A stretch of 64,000 nt of DNA from Uliginosibacterium sp036017065 (GTDB lineage: Bacteria; Pseudomonadota; Gammaproteobacteria; Burkholderiales; Rhodocyclaceae): the NCBI RefSeq assembly GCF_036017065.1, contig NZ_JAYXHR010000001.1, forward strand, positions 682,001 to 746,000, read 5' to 3'. Within the stretch, counting starts at the first letter, position 1, and every line of letters starts with the position of its first letter. Made by a program: the position numbers and the translations under genes. Shown piece by piece: positions 8,839 through 17,080 of the stretch. The notes under the pieces are model-generated. The model ran no database searches and had not been told where the DNA came from. It saw only the letters and a list, made by a program, of their open reading frames with translations.

Positions 8839-9798
8839 TCAGGCCGCAACCAGTTGTTCCGGCGCCAGCATGGCGCGGATCGCGTCCGACAGCTTGTGCG
8901 GCTCGAACTTCGGCACGTAGCCATCCACGCCCACCGACTTGCCCAGCGTCTGGTTGGACATGGACGACAACGACGAGTGCATCAGCACCGGCACGCCGTC
9001 GAAGCGCGGGTCGGACTTGATCTTGCGGGTGAGGATGTAGCCATCCATCTCGGGCATCTCGACATCGGTGAGGATCAGGTGCACCAGCTCCCACACCTTG
9101 CGACCGGTCATCTCGGCATGGGTGGCGATCTTGTCGAGCTCTTCCCAGGCGATACGCCCGTTGATCGCGCCGCTGTGGCGCAGGCCCAGCACGTTGAGCG
9201 TGCGTTCGATCTGCTTGCGGGCGACCGATGAGTCGTCCGCGTAGAAAACCATCATGTCGCGACCGATCGGCTTGATGTCGCGGAACATGAATTCGTCGTC
9301 GTACTTGGTGGTCTCGGAGAGCACCTTCTCGACGTCCAGCATCATGATGAGTCGACTGTCTTCCAGCTCGCTCACCGCGGTGACCATACCGCCCAGGCGA
9401 TTGGTCAGCATGTCTGGCGGCACGCGCATGTTCGACCAGTCCAGGCGCAGGATGGTATCCACCGCCTCGACCAGGAAACCCTGGGTATGACCGTTGTACT
9501 CGGTGACGATCATGATCTCGCGCTTGCCTTCGCGGTCGATGCCGCAGTACTTGGCAAGGTCGACCACCGGCACCAACTGGCCGCGCAGCGACACCATGCC
9601 CTCGACGCCAGCCTGCATGTCCGGCGCGGCGGTGATCGCGGGCGTGCGCATCACCTCACGCACCTTGAACACATTGATGCCGAAACTCTCGCGGCGACCG
9701 GTACGTGCGTCGACGCCCAGTGAGAAAAGCAGGATCTCCAGCTTGTTGGTTCCCGCCAACCGGGTTCGCGCATCAACCGCCTTGAGCAATTCGGACAT
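8839..9798 (-). CDS. cheV: Chemotaxis coupling protein CheV (copy 2)
   Basis: A 319-residue CheW-receiver fusion, first gene of the cheV-cheV-cheY-cheZ-cheA block. The ATG at 9798 begins MSELLKAVDARTRLAGTNK. It has a short insertion, VDARTGRRESFG, before the conserved GINVFKVREV, which the other CheV lacks. The receiver phospho-acceptor is in LILTDVEMPEMDG. A candidate sigma-28 site ends about 60 bases upstream of the start. Confidence 0.92.
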   Translation of the reverse strand: MSELLKAVDARTRLAGTNKLEILLFSLGVDARTGRRESFGINVFKVREVMRTPAITAAPDMQAGVEGMVSLRGQLVPVVDLAKYCGIDREGKREIMIVTEYNGHTQGFLVEAVDTILRLDWSNMRVPPDMLTNRLGGMVTAVSELEDSRLIMMLDVEKVLSETTKYDDEFMFRDIKPIGRDMMVFYADDSSVARKQIERTLNVLGLRHSGAINGRIAWEELDKIATHAEMTGRKVWELVHLILTDVEMPEMDGYILTRKIKSDPRFDGVPVLMHSSLSSMSNQTLGKSVGVDGYVPKFEPHKLSDAIRAMLAPEQLVAA

Positions 9799-9823
9799 TT
9801 GGGTGCTCCGTTGTTTCGTTTTT

Positions 9824-9844
9824 GCACCTGCTCTGCGCAGGTGC
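9824..9844. repeat. Inverted repeat in the cheV leader
   Basis: GCACCTG and CAGGTGC form a 7-bp stem with a 7-base loop, 26 bases upstream of the cheV start. There is no T-run after it on the minus strand, so it is a leader hairpin rather than a terminator. Confidence 0.5.
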
Positions 9845-9859
9845 CCCACTGCTACAGGG

Positions 9860-9886
9860 TTTACGACGCCTTTCAGGCAAACTTAA
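9860..9886 (-). promoter_or_regulatory. Candidate sigma-28 (FliA) promoter for the cheV-cheA1 block
   Basis: On the minus strand TTAAGTTT, 11 bases, GTCGTAAA fits the sigma-28 pattern TAAAGTTT-N11-GCCGATAA at 7/8 and 5/8 positions. The expected start point gives a leader of about 55 bases to cheV. The same bases form an 8-bp inverted repeat (TTTACGAC and GTCGTAAA, 9860-9867 and 9887-9894). Confidence 0.5.
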
Positions 9887-10073
9887 GTCGTAAAGCTGCG
9901 CTGCGTCATCCCTGAAACCCAGCCGGAGAGCCGCATCCAGCAGCTTTTGCACGCATGAACGGGGGCCGACACATCGTGCAACACTTCACCCCGCTTTTTC
10001 GCCGGCTTGACGGCACCGGAACCGGCTCGCCATCAATGCCGGCTTCCTGCCAGACAAGCTGCTCTCAGCCCGG

Positions 10074-10101
10074 ATATCGGTCCGGGCGACCAGCTACTTT
10101 A
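10074..10101 (-). promoter_or_regulatory. Second sigma-28-like site upstream of cheV
   Basis: Minus strand TAAAGTAG, 12 bases, ACCGATAT. The spacing equals that of the motA site, but the leader to cheV would be about 265 bases, so it is a weaker candidate than the site at 9860-9886. Confidence 0.35.
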
Positions 10102-10249
10102 GGGCGCGGGCCCCGTCATGCATGAGGGGAAATACCCAGCAGGCCGTCGGGCAGGAGGATGGAGACCATGTGGATACCGCGTCGATGCCGCGCGGGATAT
10201 CCAGCGGAACACTTGGGGAACGGCGACGACGGCCGGGAAGGGGCCGCCG

Positions 10250-10284
10250 GAAAAGCAGAAGGCCGGGACAAGCCCGGCCTTCGC
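10250..10284 (-). terminator. Terminator after the STAS gene
   Basis: Minus strand: GGCCGGG, loop CTTGT, CCCGGCC, then TTCTGCTTTTC. It lies 23 bases after the STAS stop and separates that block from cheV. Confidence 0.75.
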
Positions 10285-10306
10285 ATGTTGCGCAGCACGT
10301 CCGCGA

Positions 10307-10612
10307 TCAGTTGATCGTGAACAGCTTGGAGAAGTTGGCGATGTCCAGAACCTGACGGACATTGCCCTTGACGCCAGTGAGATGGACTTCGCGGCTGGCA
10401 GCCTTGGCCTTGTCGCGCAGCATCAGCAGCATGCCGAGCGCTGAACTGTCGAGGTAGGAAACACTGGCCAGATCGACGCTGACTGAACGGCCCGGCGATT
10501 GGGACAGCAGCTTTTCGACGGCCTCGCGGAATTCACGATGCGCCTTGAAATCGAAGCGGCCCGACAGGTGCAAGGTTGCCTGCCCATCGTTGACCGTCAC
10601 GTTTGCTTCCAT
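10307..10612 (-). CDS. STAS-domain anti-anti-sigma-factor-like protein
   Basis: A 101-residue protein made of a single STAS domain, as in SpoIIAA-type antagonists. The segment VSYLDSSALGMLLMLRDKA contains the conserved Asp-Ser-Ser, with a Ser at the position that partner kinases phosphorylate. It follows cheB on the same strand with its own candidate sigma-28 site. Its partner kinase or anti-sigma factor is not in the window; STAS proteins in chemotaxis loci often act in output or surface-motility switching, which is inference here. Confidence 0.85.
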   Translation of the reverse strand: MEANVTVNDGQATLHLSGRFDFKAHREFREAVEKLLSQSPGRSVSVDLASVSYLDSSALGMLLMLRDKAKAASREVHLTGVKGNVRQVLDIANFSKLFTIN

Positions 10613-10650
10613 AGGTGCGACTCCAGTGTTCTTGTAGCTATTATGCGATT

Positions 10651-10677
10651 CTATCGTCAGATGGCGCCAACTCTTGA
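10651..10677 (-). promoter_or_regulatory. Candidate sigma-28 promoter for the STAS gene
   Basis: Minus strand TCAAGAGT, 11 bases, GACGATAG; the -10 core CGATA is intact. It lies 39 bases upstream of the STAS start. Confidence 0.4.
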
Positions 10678-10702
10678 GTTGCGCCCTGCCCGAGCCAGCA
10701 TT

Positions 10703-11827
10703 TTACATGTTGCTCCCGCGCCCTTCCCCCTTGAGGCGGGCAAGCAGACGGGTGGGGATATCCCGCAGGGCGGCGACCTCCTGCGCTGCACCAATCAATG
10801 CCGCCTCCCGCGGCATGCCCCAGACTACACAGCTTTCCTCGTCCTGCGCAATGTTCCATGCCCCGGCCTGACGCATGGCGAGCATACCGCGAGCGCCGTC
10901 CTTTCCCATGCCAGTAAGGATTACCCCCAAGGCCTGGCTGCCACTCCAGCGCGCAGCAGATTCGAAGAGCACGTCCACCGAGGGACGGTGACGGTTGACC
11001 GGTTCGTCGCGCGACAACTCGCATACCGCCCCGGCCGCTGTGCGGCGCAGGCGCAAGTGGGAATGCCCGGGCGCGAGGTAGGCGGTGCCAGGCTGGATGC
11101 GCTCACCGTCCTCCGCCTCCTTCACGCGGATCCTGCACAGACTGTCGAGCCGGCGTGCGAACGAGCCGGTGAACATTTCCGGCATGTGCTGCACGATGAG
11201 GATCGGCGGCATGCTGGCCGGTAGCTGGGTCAGGACTTCCTTGATCGCTTCTGTGCCGCCGGTCGAGGCGCCTATATATATATATTTCTCGGCCAGGGTC
11301 CGTGCGTCCAGTTGAGGCAGGTTTGACGGTGGCGGGTTTGCCGCGCCCGCCTTTGCTGCACCCCCGCTTGCAACATGGGCAGTCCCGTTCCGGTTCGGCA
11401 TGGGGTCGGCCCTGGGCATGACCCGTGGCCGGGACAAGCGGGCGGCGCGGATCTTGTCGCAGATCTCGTCCGCGTAGCGCTGCATGCCGGCCACCGGTTC
11501 GACGCGTGGCTTGGAAATGACGTCCACCGCCCCGAGCTCCAGCGCGCGAAGGCTGGTCTCGGAGCCCTTGTCGGTCAGCGCGGAGATCATGATCACCGGC
11601 ATCGGCCGCAGCCGCATCAGGCGATCCAGGAATTCCAGCCCGTCCATGCCGGGCATCTCGACGTCCAGGGTCAGCACGTCGGGCGACAGTTGCTTGATGG
11701 CTTCGCGGGCGGCCTGCGCGCTACCCGCGGTGCCGACGACCTCGAGGTCGGGCGCTGCGTTGATCAGTTCACAGAGGATGCTGCGCATCAGCGCCGAGTC
11801 ATCTACAACCAGCACCCGGGTCTTCAT
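10703..11827 (-). CDS. cheB: Receptor methylesterase/glutamine deamidase CheB
   Basis: Removes methyl groups from chemoreceptor glutamates and deamidates receptor glutamines; activated by phosphorylation from CheA. The N-terminal receiver has D9/D10 and phospho-acceptor D55. A Pro/Ala linker (about 135-175) leads to the esterase domain with the catalytic triad S188 (GASTGG), H214 (VQHMP) and D310 (GMGKDGA). 374 residues is normal. It lies 9 bases after cheD, and together with cheR forms the adaptation set for the receptors in this region. Confidence 0.96.
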   Translation of the reverse strand: MKTRVLVVDDSALMRSILCELINAAPDLEVVGTAGSAQAAREAIKQLSPDVLTLDVEMPGMDGLEFLDRLMRLRPMPVIMISALTDKGSETSLRALELGAVDVISKPRVEPVAGMQRYADEICDKIRAARLSRPRVMPRADPMPNRNGTAHVASGGAAKAGAANPPPSNLPQLDARTLAEKYIYIGASTGGTEAIKEVLTQLPASMPPILIVQHMPEMFTGSFARRLDSLCRIRVKEAEDGERIQPGTAYLAPGHSHLRLRRTAAGAVCELSRDEPVNRHRPSVDVLFESAARWSGSQALGVILTGMGKDGARGMLAMRQAGAWNIAQDEESCVVWGMPREAALIGAAQEVAALRDIPTRLLARLKGEGRGSNM

Positions 11828-11836
11828 CGGTCGTCC

Positions 11837-12529
11837 TCAGAACAGTTCCACTATGCCGGCCACCGGCTGGTCGTTCAGGCGCTGCGCGTACTCGCGCTCA
11901 CGCTCGACGACGGTGCCGTTCTTCAGTTCGATCAGCCGCTTGACCATGACCCGCCCGGTCGCCGGAAAGAAATACACCTTGCGCGGATAGATGTCGCCGA
12001 GATCCTCGGCGAGCAGGGGGATCTTCTCCGTTCGCAGATAGTCCAGCACGAACTCGGCATTGCGCTCGCCGACCTGCGAGCCCGCCAACTTCGCCATGAC
12101 GCGACCACCGCCGAAGACCTTGGCCTCCAGGTGCTCACGCTGCGCCCCCAGCTTCAACAGGTGGTTGATCAGGATCTCCATGGCAAACACGCCATAGCGC
12201 GCCGAGCCGGACAGGGGCCGCGCATCGCAACCGATGGTGCCGTCAGGCAGCATGAAGTGGTTGAGCCCGCCCACGCCCAGTACGCGGTCGCGCACGCAGG
12301 CGGACACGCAGGACCCCAGGACGGTGACGATCGCCATCCGCTCGCCGGTCACGTAGTACTCGCCCGGCAGCACCTTGACCGCCTCGCAGCCGAAGCCGCG
12401 GTCGAAATAGCGGTTGCCGGCGAGCTGGTCGCGCAAACTGGCGCTGTAGTCAGGCGCAGCCCTCGGGGACGCTGCAACGGCCACGGCCTGTGTCGCGCTA
12501 CTTCCTGGCGGCGGCGTCCGCGCGTGCAT
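11837..12529 (-). CDS. cheD: Chemoreceptor glutamine deamidase CheD
   Basis: Deamidates specific receptor glutamines. Catalytic C74 in VLGSCVSACVRD, H91 in GLNHFMLP and the KVFGGGRVM loop are present. The product is 230 residues with a 40-residue N-terminal extension relative to many CheD. Its start overlaps the end of cheR by 32 bases; an internal start is possible, but the core begins only near residue 45, so the true N-terminus is uncertain. Confidence 0.93.
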   Translation of the reverse strand: MHARTPPPGSSATQAVAVAASPRAAPDYSASLRDQLAGNRYFDRGFGCEAVKVLPGEYYVTGERMAIVTVLGSCVSACVRDRVLGVGGLNHFMLPDGTIGCDARPLSGSARYGVFAMEILINHLLKLGAQREHLEAKVFGGGRVMAKLAGSQVGERNAEFVLDYLRTEKIPLLAEDLGDIYPRKVYFFPATGRVMVKRLIELKNGTVVEREREYAQRLNDQPVAGIVELF

Positions 12530-13520
12530 AGACGGTTCTTCCCATCGAGCGGAACAGGTTGGCAGCGTGGATGAAGTTCTCGGAGTGCCCCGCGAACAGC
12601 AGGCCTTCCGGACGCAGCAGCGGTACGAACTTTTCGAGGATCTGGTACTGCGTCGGCTTGTCGAAATAGATCATCACGTTGCGGCAGAAGATCGCATCGA
12701 ACGGCCCCTGCACCGGGTAGCTCTTGTCCAGCAGATTGATCTGCCGGAAATTCACCAGGCGCTGCAACTCGGGGCGTACGCGGACGAAGCCGTCCTGCTC
12801 ACCGGTACCGCGCAGGAAATAACGCTGCAGCCGGTCCTGCTCCAGGCGCTCGACGCGGTCCATGCCATATACCGCGCGCTGGCCGTGAGCCAGCACGTTG
12901 GTGTCCAGGTCGGACGCGGTGATCTGCACCGGGGGCGTAAGGCCGCCGAAGGCCTCGCAGGCAGTGATCGCCAGCGAGTACGGCTCCTCGCCCGTCGATG
13001 CCGCGCAGCACCAGATCTTGATGGGTCGCTTCTCGGCGATGCCACGCAGATGGGTATTGAGGATGTCGAAGTGATGCGCTTCGCGGAAGAACGAAGTGAG
13101 GTTGGTGGTCAGCGCATTGACGAAAGCTTCGCGCTCCGCCGGATCACCGCCCTTCTCCAGCGCATCGAGGTACTCCGAGAAAGTCTTCATGCCCTTGCTG
13201 CGCAGGCGCCGCGCCAGGCGGCTGTACACCATGTCCTGCTTGACCGGTGACAGGGAAATGCCGGCCTGCTTGTGGATGAGGGCGCGCACGCGCTCGAAGT
13301 CCGCCGGGGTGAAGGCGAACTCGCGAGTGCCCGTGTCGATCTTGCGGAGCGACTCCATCGCCCCCTGCTGGGCCCGTTTCAACTCCTCGGGACTCAAGCG
13401 CGGACGTTCGGGGCGAGGCGGTTGCGTCGCCGTGTCTCTGGAAGCGCCACCCACACTCGCCACCCCGCCAGTACGGGTTGGAAGGCCGCCCAAAGAACCC
13501 ACCGGTTTATCCAAAGCCAT
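12498..13520 (-). CDS. cheR: Chemoreceptor methyltransferase CheR
   Basis: Methylates receptor glutamates using S-adenosylmethionine. A low-complexity N-terminus (about 70 residues, Gly/Arg/Pro-rich) precedes the helical CheR_N domain starting at FAFTPADFERVRALIHKQAG; the SAM-binding domain has KIWCCAASTGEEPYSLAI and FDAIFCRNVMIYFD. At 340 residues it is longer than E. coli CheR because of the N-terminal tail. It is followed by overlapping cheD and then cheB, and preceded by a receptor gene 39 bases upstream. Confidence 0.95.
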   Translation of the reverse strand: MALDKPVGSLGGLPTRTGGVASVGGASRDTATQPPRPERPRLSPEELKRAQQGAMESLRKIDTGTREFAFTPADFERVRALIHKQAGISLSPVKQDMVYSRLARRLRSKGMKTFSEYLDALEKGGDPAEREAFVNALTTNLTSFFREAHHFDILNTHLRGIAEKRPIKIWCCAASTGEEPYSLAITACEAFGGLTPPVQITASDLDTNVLAHGQRAVYGMDRVERLEQDRLQRYFLRGTGEQDGFVRVRPELQRLVNFRQINLLDKSYPVQGPFDAIFCRNVMIYFDKPTQYQILEKFVPLLRPEGLLFAGHSENFIHAANLFRSMGRTVYARADAAARK

Positions 13521-13559
13521 GCCCTGCCCACTCCTCGCTCAATACATCCGTTTCAGTTT

Positions 13560-16424
13560 CTAGAACTCTGACCAGCCGTCTTCATCGGCCTCGGCCTTTT
13601 CTTTGCGCATCGGCGCGGCCGCGCGGACCGGCGCCCGCGGCGCGGCCTCGCGGCGAGCAGCTGGCCGGCTGCCGGTGCGCGGCTTCAGCTCGCGCACCTC
13701 GGCGCCCTGTGCCGACTGTTCCAGCCGGAACACCGCCACGGTGGTCGCCAGTGCCTGCGACTGCTCGCTGAGGCTGCCCGCCGAGGCGGCGGCCTGCTCG
13801 ACCAGCGCTGCGTTCTGCTGGGTCACGCCTTCCATCTGGCTGACCGCCTGCGTCACCTGCTCGATGCCTGCTGCTTGTTCACGGCTCGCCTGGGCAATTT
13901 CTGAAACCAGGGACGACAGCGACTGGAAGCGCTCGACCAGGCCGCCGATGGTGCCGCCGGCTTCCTGCACCAGCGCCACGCCGTCATCGACGCGGGTCAC
14001 GCTCTCGGCGATCAGGGTCTTGATCTCGCGGGCGGCCTGGGCGCTGCGCTGCGCCAGGCTGCGCACCTCGGTGGCTACCACGGCGAAGCCGCGGCCCTGC
14101 TCACCGGCACGCGCGGCTTCCACCGCCGCGTTCAGGGCCAGGATGTTGGTCTGGAACGCAATCGAATCGATGACGCCGATGATGTCGGCGATCTTCTTGC
14201 TGGATTGCTGGATGGACTGGATCGTCTCCACCACCTGCCGCACCATCTCGCCACCCTGCTGGGCCACCGCGTTGGAGCTGGTGGCCAGTTGCTGCGCCTC
14301 GCTGGCGTTGGTGGCGTTCTGCCGCACGGTGGCATTCAGTTCCTCCATGCTGGACGCGGTTTCCTCCAGGCTGCTGGCTTGCGCCTCGGTACGGGACGAC
14401 AGGTCGGCGTTGCCGGAGGCGATCTCGCCGGACGCCGTGCCCACCGCCGCCACGGCTTCCTGGATGCTGGAGACGACCTCGCGCAGACGCGCCACGGTGG
14501 CGTTGGTGTCCTGCTTGATCTGGCCCAGCGTGCCGCCGTACTCCGCGGTGATCTGCCTGGTGAGGTCGCCCTGCGCAATCGCGTTGAGCACACGCCCCAG
14601 GTCCTCCAGGCTCGCGGCGACACTTTCCACCAGGCGGTTCATGCCTTCCGCCAGTTGCAGGAAGAAGCCGCTGCGACCTTCCACCGACAGGCGCTGGCTG
14701 AAATCGCCATCGGCCGCGGCGGCGATCAGGCCGGCGATCTCCCGCTCGGCCGCCACCTCGGCGGTGCGGTCCACCCACTCGACCGCGGTGCCGATGCGTT
14801 CCTGCTTGTCGGTGAAGGCCGGTGTCACCGTCAGCGAGAAGGTGCGCCCACCCATGACGATCTGCGCCTTGTGGGTCGCCTTCAGGTCCGCCAGCATGCG
14901 ACGCTGGTGCGCGGGGTTCTTGTGGAACACGTCGATGTTGGCGCCCTGCAGCGTCGCCACCGAGAAGTTGGGCAGGTCCCGGCGGATGTCCGACTCCGCC
15001 TCGCTGAACATTTGGTGGATCGCACGGTTCATGTAGATGACGTTCAGGTCGCGGTCGGCGATCATCACGTTGGTGGCCACGTTGTCCAGGCCGATCTTGA
15101 TGCGCTGCGTCTCCTCGGCCTGACGGTCGGCCTCGGCCACGTCGAAGCCCAGCTTGATCTGCATGGACTCCAGCGCGCGCAGCACGTCGCCCACCTCGTC
15201 GCCACGGTTGATCTGCACCTTGCCGTCATAGTTGCCTTGCGCGATGTTGCGGAAGATGGTGATCGCTTTCTTCAGTGGCGGCACGAAGCGGCGTGCGAAC
15301 AGCAAGGTCAGCCCCACGGCCAGCGCGATCGCGACCAGCCCGCCGAGCAACAGACCGTTACGCGTGCCGGCCAGGCCGTCGGAGATGCCGATCGCGTGGG
15401 CGTTCGCCGCCACCCGCTCACCGTCCATCAAGCGTCCCATAGCGACATCGAAAGCCCCCGCCGCAGGCACGATGCTGCCCTGCCACAGGCGCTGCGCATC
15501 GTCGAAGCGGCCCGCCTCCAGCGCATCGCGCCCCTGCTTCAGCAGGTTGCGCAATTGCTGGCGCCGCTGTTCATACGCGGCCTGCACGGACTGCAACTCC
15601 GCGGGGACGCCATCGGGGCGCTTCAGGTATTCGCCCCAGCGCGTGTCCGCCGTGGCGATGGCACGGTCGAACGCCGCGAGGTGTTCACCGACCGGATGAG
15701 CGTGCGCAGCGGATTGCTGGCGCGGCGAATGCTGCAGGCCCTGCACGATCTCGTCGCGCGCATGGATCAGCTCGCCGTGCGCCGCCACGGCATGCACCAT
15801 CGGCACGAAGTGCTGCGGCACGAAGGCGCCGCCGGCGTCGCCAAGCTGGCTCACCTGGCGGATGGACAGACCCGCGACGACCAGCGCGACCGCCGCCAGC
15901 AGGCCGAAGCCGATGCCGAACTGGGCACGCAGCCCCAGGCGGCTGGCTTGCTTCTGCCACCAGTGGCGTCGCGCATTCACCACCGCCCCCTGCGCCACCG
16001 CCACGCCCTTGGCCTGGCCTTCGCGGATCTCGCGATAGATCCGCTCGCCGTACTCCACCTGCTCGCGCGTCGCGGTGCGGCGTACCGACATGTAGCCAGT
16101 GACCACGCCACCTTCCCAGATCGGCGTGGCATGGGCCTCCACCCAGTAGTGGTCACCATTCTTGCAACGGTTCTTGACCAGGCCGATCCAGGGCTTGCCG
16201 TCCTTCAAGGTGTTCCACAAGTCCTCGAACGCCGCTGGCGGCATGTCGGGGTGGCGCACGATGTTGTGCGGCTGGCCGATCAGTTCGGGCTCGGTGAAGC
16301 CGCTCACGTCGATGAAGTCGCGGTTCACATACGTGATGCGTCCCTTCGTATCGGTCTTGGAGACGATCATCGTGTCCGCGGTGAGCGGATACTCGCGTTG
16401 GGTCACGGGCAGATTGGTACGCAT
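13560..16424 (-). CDS. Methyl-accepting chemotaxis protein with two PAS domains
   Basis: A 954-residue receptor. An Aer-like cytoplasmic PAS domain comes first (residues about 10-125, NRDFIDVSGF and HPDMPPAAFEDLW), followed by a membrane segment near 168-190, a helical region of about 160 residues, a second membrane segment near 357-378, a HAMP domain, a second PAS (about 440-550, IMIADRDLNVIYMNRAI), a further HAMP-like stretch and the signalling tip with VIDSIAFQTNILALNAAVEAARAGEQGRGF. The Aer-type PAS suggests redox or oxygen sensing, but the cofactor cannot be read from sequence alone. No CheR-tethering pentapeptide is visible at the C-terminus, which ends DEDGWSEF. Confidence 0.9.
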   Translation of the reverse strand: MRTNLPVTQREYPLTADTMIVSKTDTKGRITYVNRDFIDVSGFTEPELIGQPHNIVRHPDMPPAAFEDLWNTLKDGKPWIGLVKNRCKNGDHYWVEAHATPIWEGGVVTGYMSVRRTATREQVEYGERIYREIREGQAKGVAVAQGAVVNARRHWWQKQASRLGLRAQFGIGFGLLAAVALVVAGLSIRQVSQLGDAGGAFVPQHFVPMVHAVAAHGELIHARDEIVQGLQHSPRQQSAAHAHPVGEHLAAFDRAIATADTRWGEYLKRPDGVPAELQSVQAAYEQRRQQLRNLLKQGRDALEAGRFDDAQRLWQGSIVPAAGAFDVAMGRLMDGERVAANAHAIGISDGLAGTRNGLLLGGLVAIALAVGLTLLFARRFVPPLKKAITIFRNIAQGNYDGKVQINRGDEVGDVLRALESMQIKLGFDVAEADRQAEETQRIKIGLDNVATNVMIADRDLNVIYMNRAIHQMFSEAESDIRRDLPNFSVATLQGANIDVFHKNPAHQRRMLADLKATHKAQIVMGGRTFSLTVTPAFTDKQERIGTAVEWVDRTAEVAAEREIAGLIAAAADGDFSQRLSVEGRSGFFLQLAEGMNRLVESVAASLEDLGRVLNAIAQGDLTRQITAEYGGTLGQIKQDTNATVARLREVVSSIQEAVAAVGTASGEIASGNADLSSRTEAQASSLEETASSMEELNATVRQNATNASEAQQLATSSNAVAQQGGEMVRQVVETIQSIQQSSKKIADIIGVIDSIAFQTNILALNAAVEAARAGEQGRGFAVVATEVRSLAQRSAQAAREIKTLIAESVTRVDDGVALVQEAGGTIGGLVERFQSLSSLVSEIAQASREQAAGIEQVTQAVSQMEGVTQQNAALVEQAAASAGSLSEQSQALATTVAVFRLEQSAQGAEVRELKPRTGSRPAARREAAPRAPVRAAAPMRKEKAEADEDGWSEF

Positions 16425-16551
16425 GCGGGCCTCCCGGCTTCTCTATGACTGCTGGCGATGACTGCTTGGTTTGCGGACGCTGTTCAGTAACTGTCCGGTA
16501 GCTGCGAAACAGTGGTTGCCCGGCCATCCCGCTGGATGCCGGGCGGGTTGT

Positions 16552-17055
16552 CTAGTGAACCGACTGGTCTATCAGGCACATCTCGGCGGAACTCATCATC
16601 CGGGCGATGTCCAGCACGATCAGCATGCGGGACTCCAGCGAGGCCAGGCCGGCGATGTACTCCGCGCCGACCGACGAAGAGAACTCCGGCACCGGGCGCA
16701 CCTCCCCGTCCGGCAAGGTCAGCACGTCGGACACGCCATCGACCACCATGCCCACTACGCGGGTCCCCACGTTGAGGATGATCACCACCGTGAAGGGCGT
16801 GTACTCCACCTTGCCGACGCCGAACTTGATGCGCAGGTCGACGATGGGCACGATGGTGCCGCGCAGGTTGATGACACCCTTGATGAACTCCGGCGCGTTG
16901 GCGATGCGCGTCACCGCGTCGTAGCCCCGGATCTCCTGGACCTTCAGGATGTCGATGGCGTACTCCTCGTCACCGAGCGAGAAGGTCAGGTAGTCGCTGC
17001 CACCCGCGCTGTCGCCCGCGCTCTTGCCATGAGTCGTGTCCTGTAGCTGAAGCAT
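16552..17055 (-). CDS. cheW: Chemotaxis coupling protein CheW
   Basis: Scaffold protein of 167 residues connecting receptors to CheA. The CheW fold is clear: DYLTFSLGDEEYAIDILKVQEIRGY, INLRGTIVPIVDLR and LASLESRMLIVLDI. The ATG at 17055 is preceded by a strong purine-rich ribosome site (GGAGGGAGGCGGA); the longer open frame upstream overlaps cheA and is not supported. It is the only stand-alone CheW in the window and lies 25 bases after cheA2. Confidence 0.95.
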   Translation of the reverse strand: MLQLQDTTHGKSAGDSAGGSDYLTFSLGDEEYAIDILKVQEIRGYDAVTRIANAPEFIKGVINLRGTIVPIVDLRIKFGVGKVEYTPFTVVIILNVGTRVVGMVVDGVSDVLTLPDGEVRPVPEFSSSVGAEYIAGLASLESRMLIVLDIARMMSSAEMCLIDQSVH

Positions 17056-17080
17056 TCCGCCTCCCTCCTGTCCCGTTCGT

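Larger units (their letters stand above)
9799..10249. other. Intergenic region upstream of cheV
   Basis: About 450 bases without a supportable gene. It holds the leader hairpin, the proximal candidate promoter, and a second, more distal sigma-28-like site at 10074-10101. The remaining sequence shows nothing recognisable. Confidence 0.5.

Noticed and set aside
16500..16551. Terminator after cheW
   Set aside because: A CCGGCATCC/GGGATGGCCGG hairpin exists but lacks a T-run, and the receptor gene follows on the same strand.
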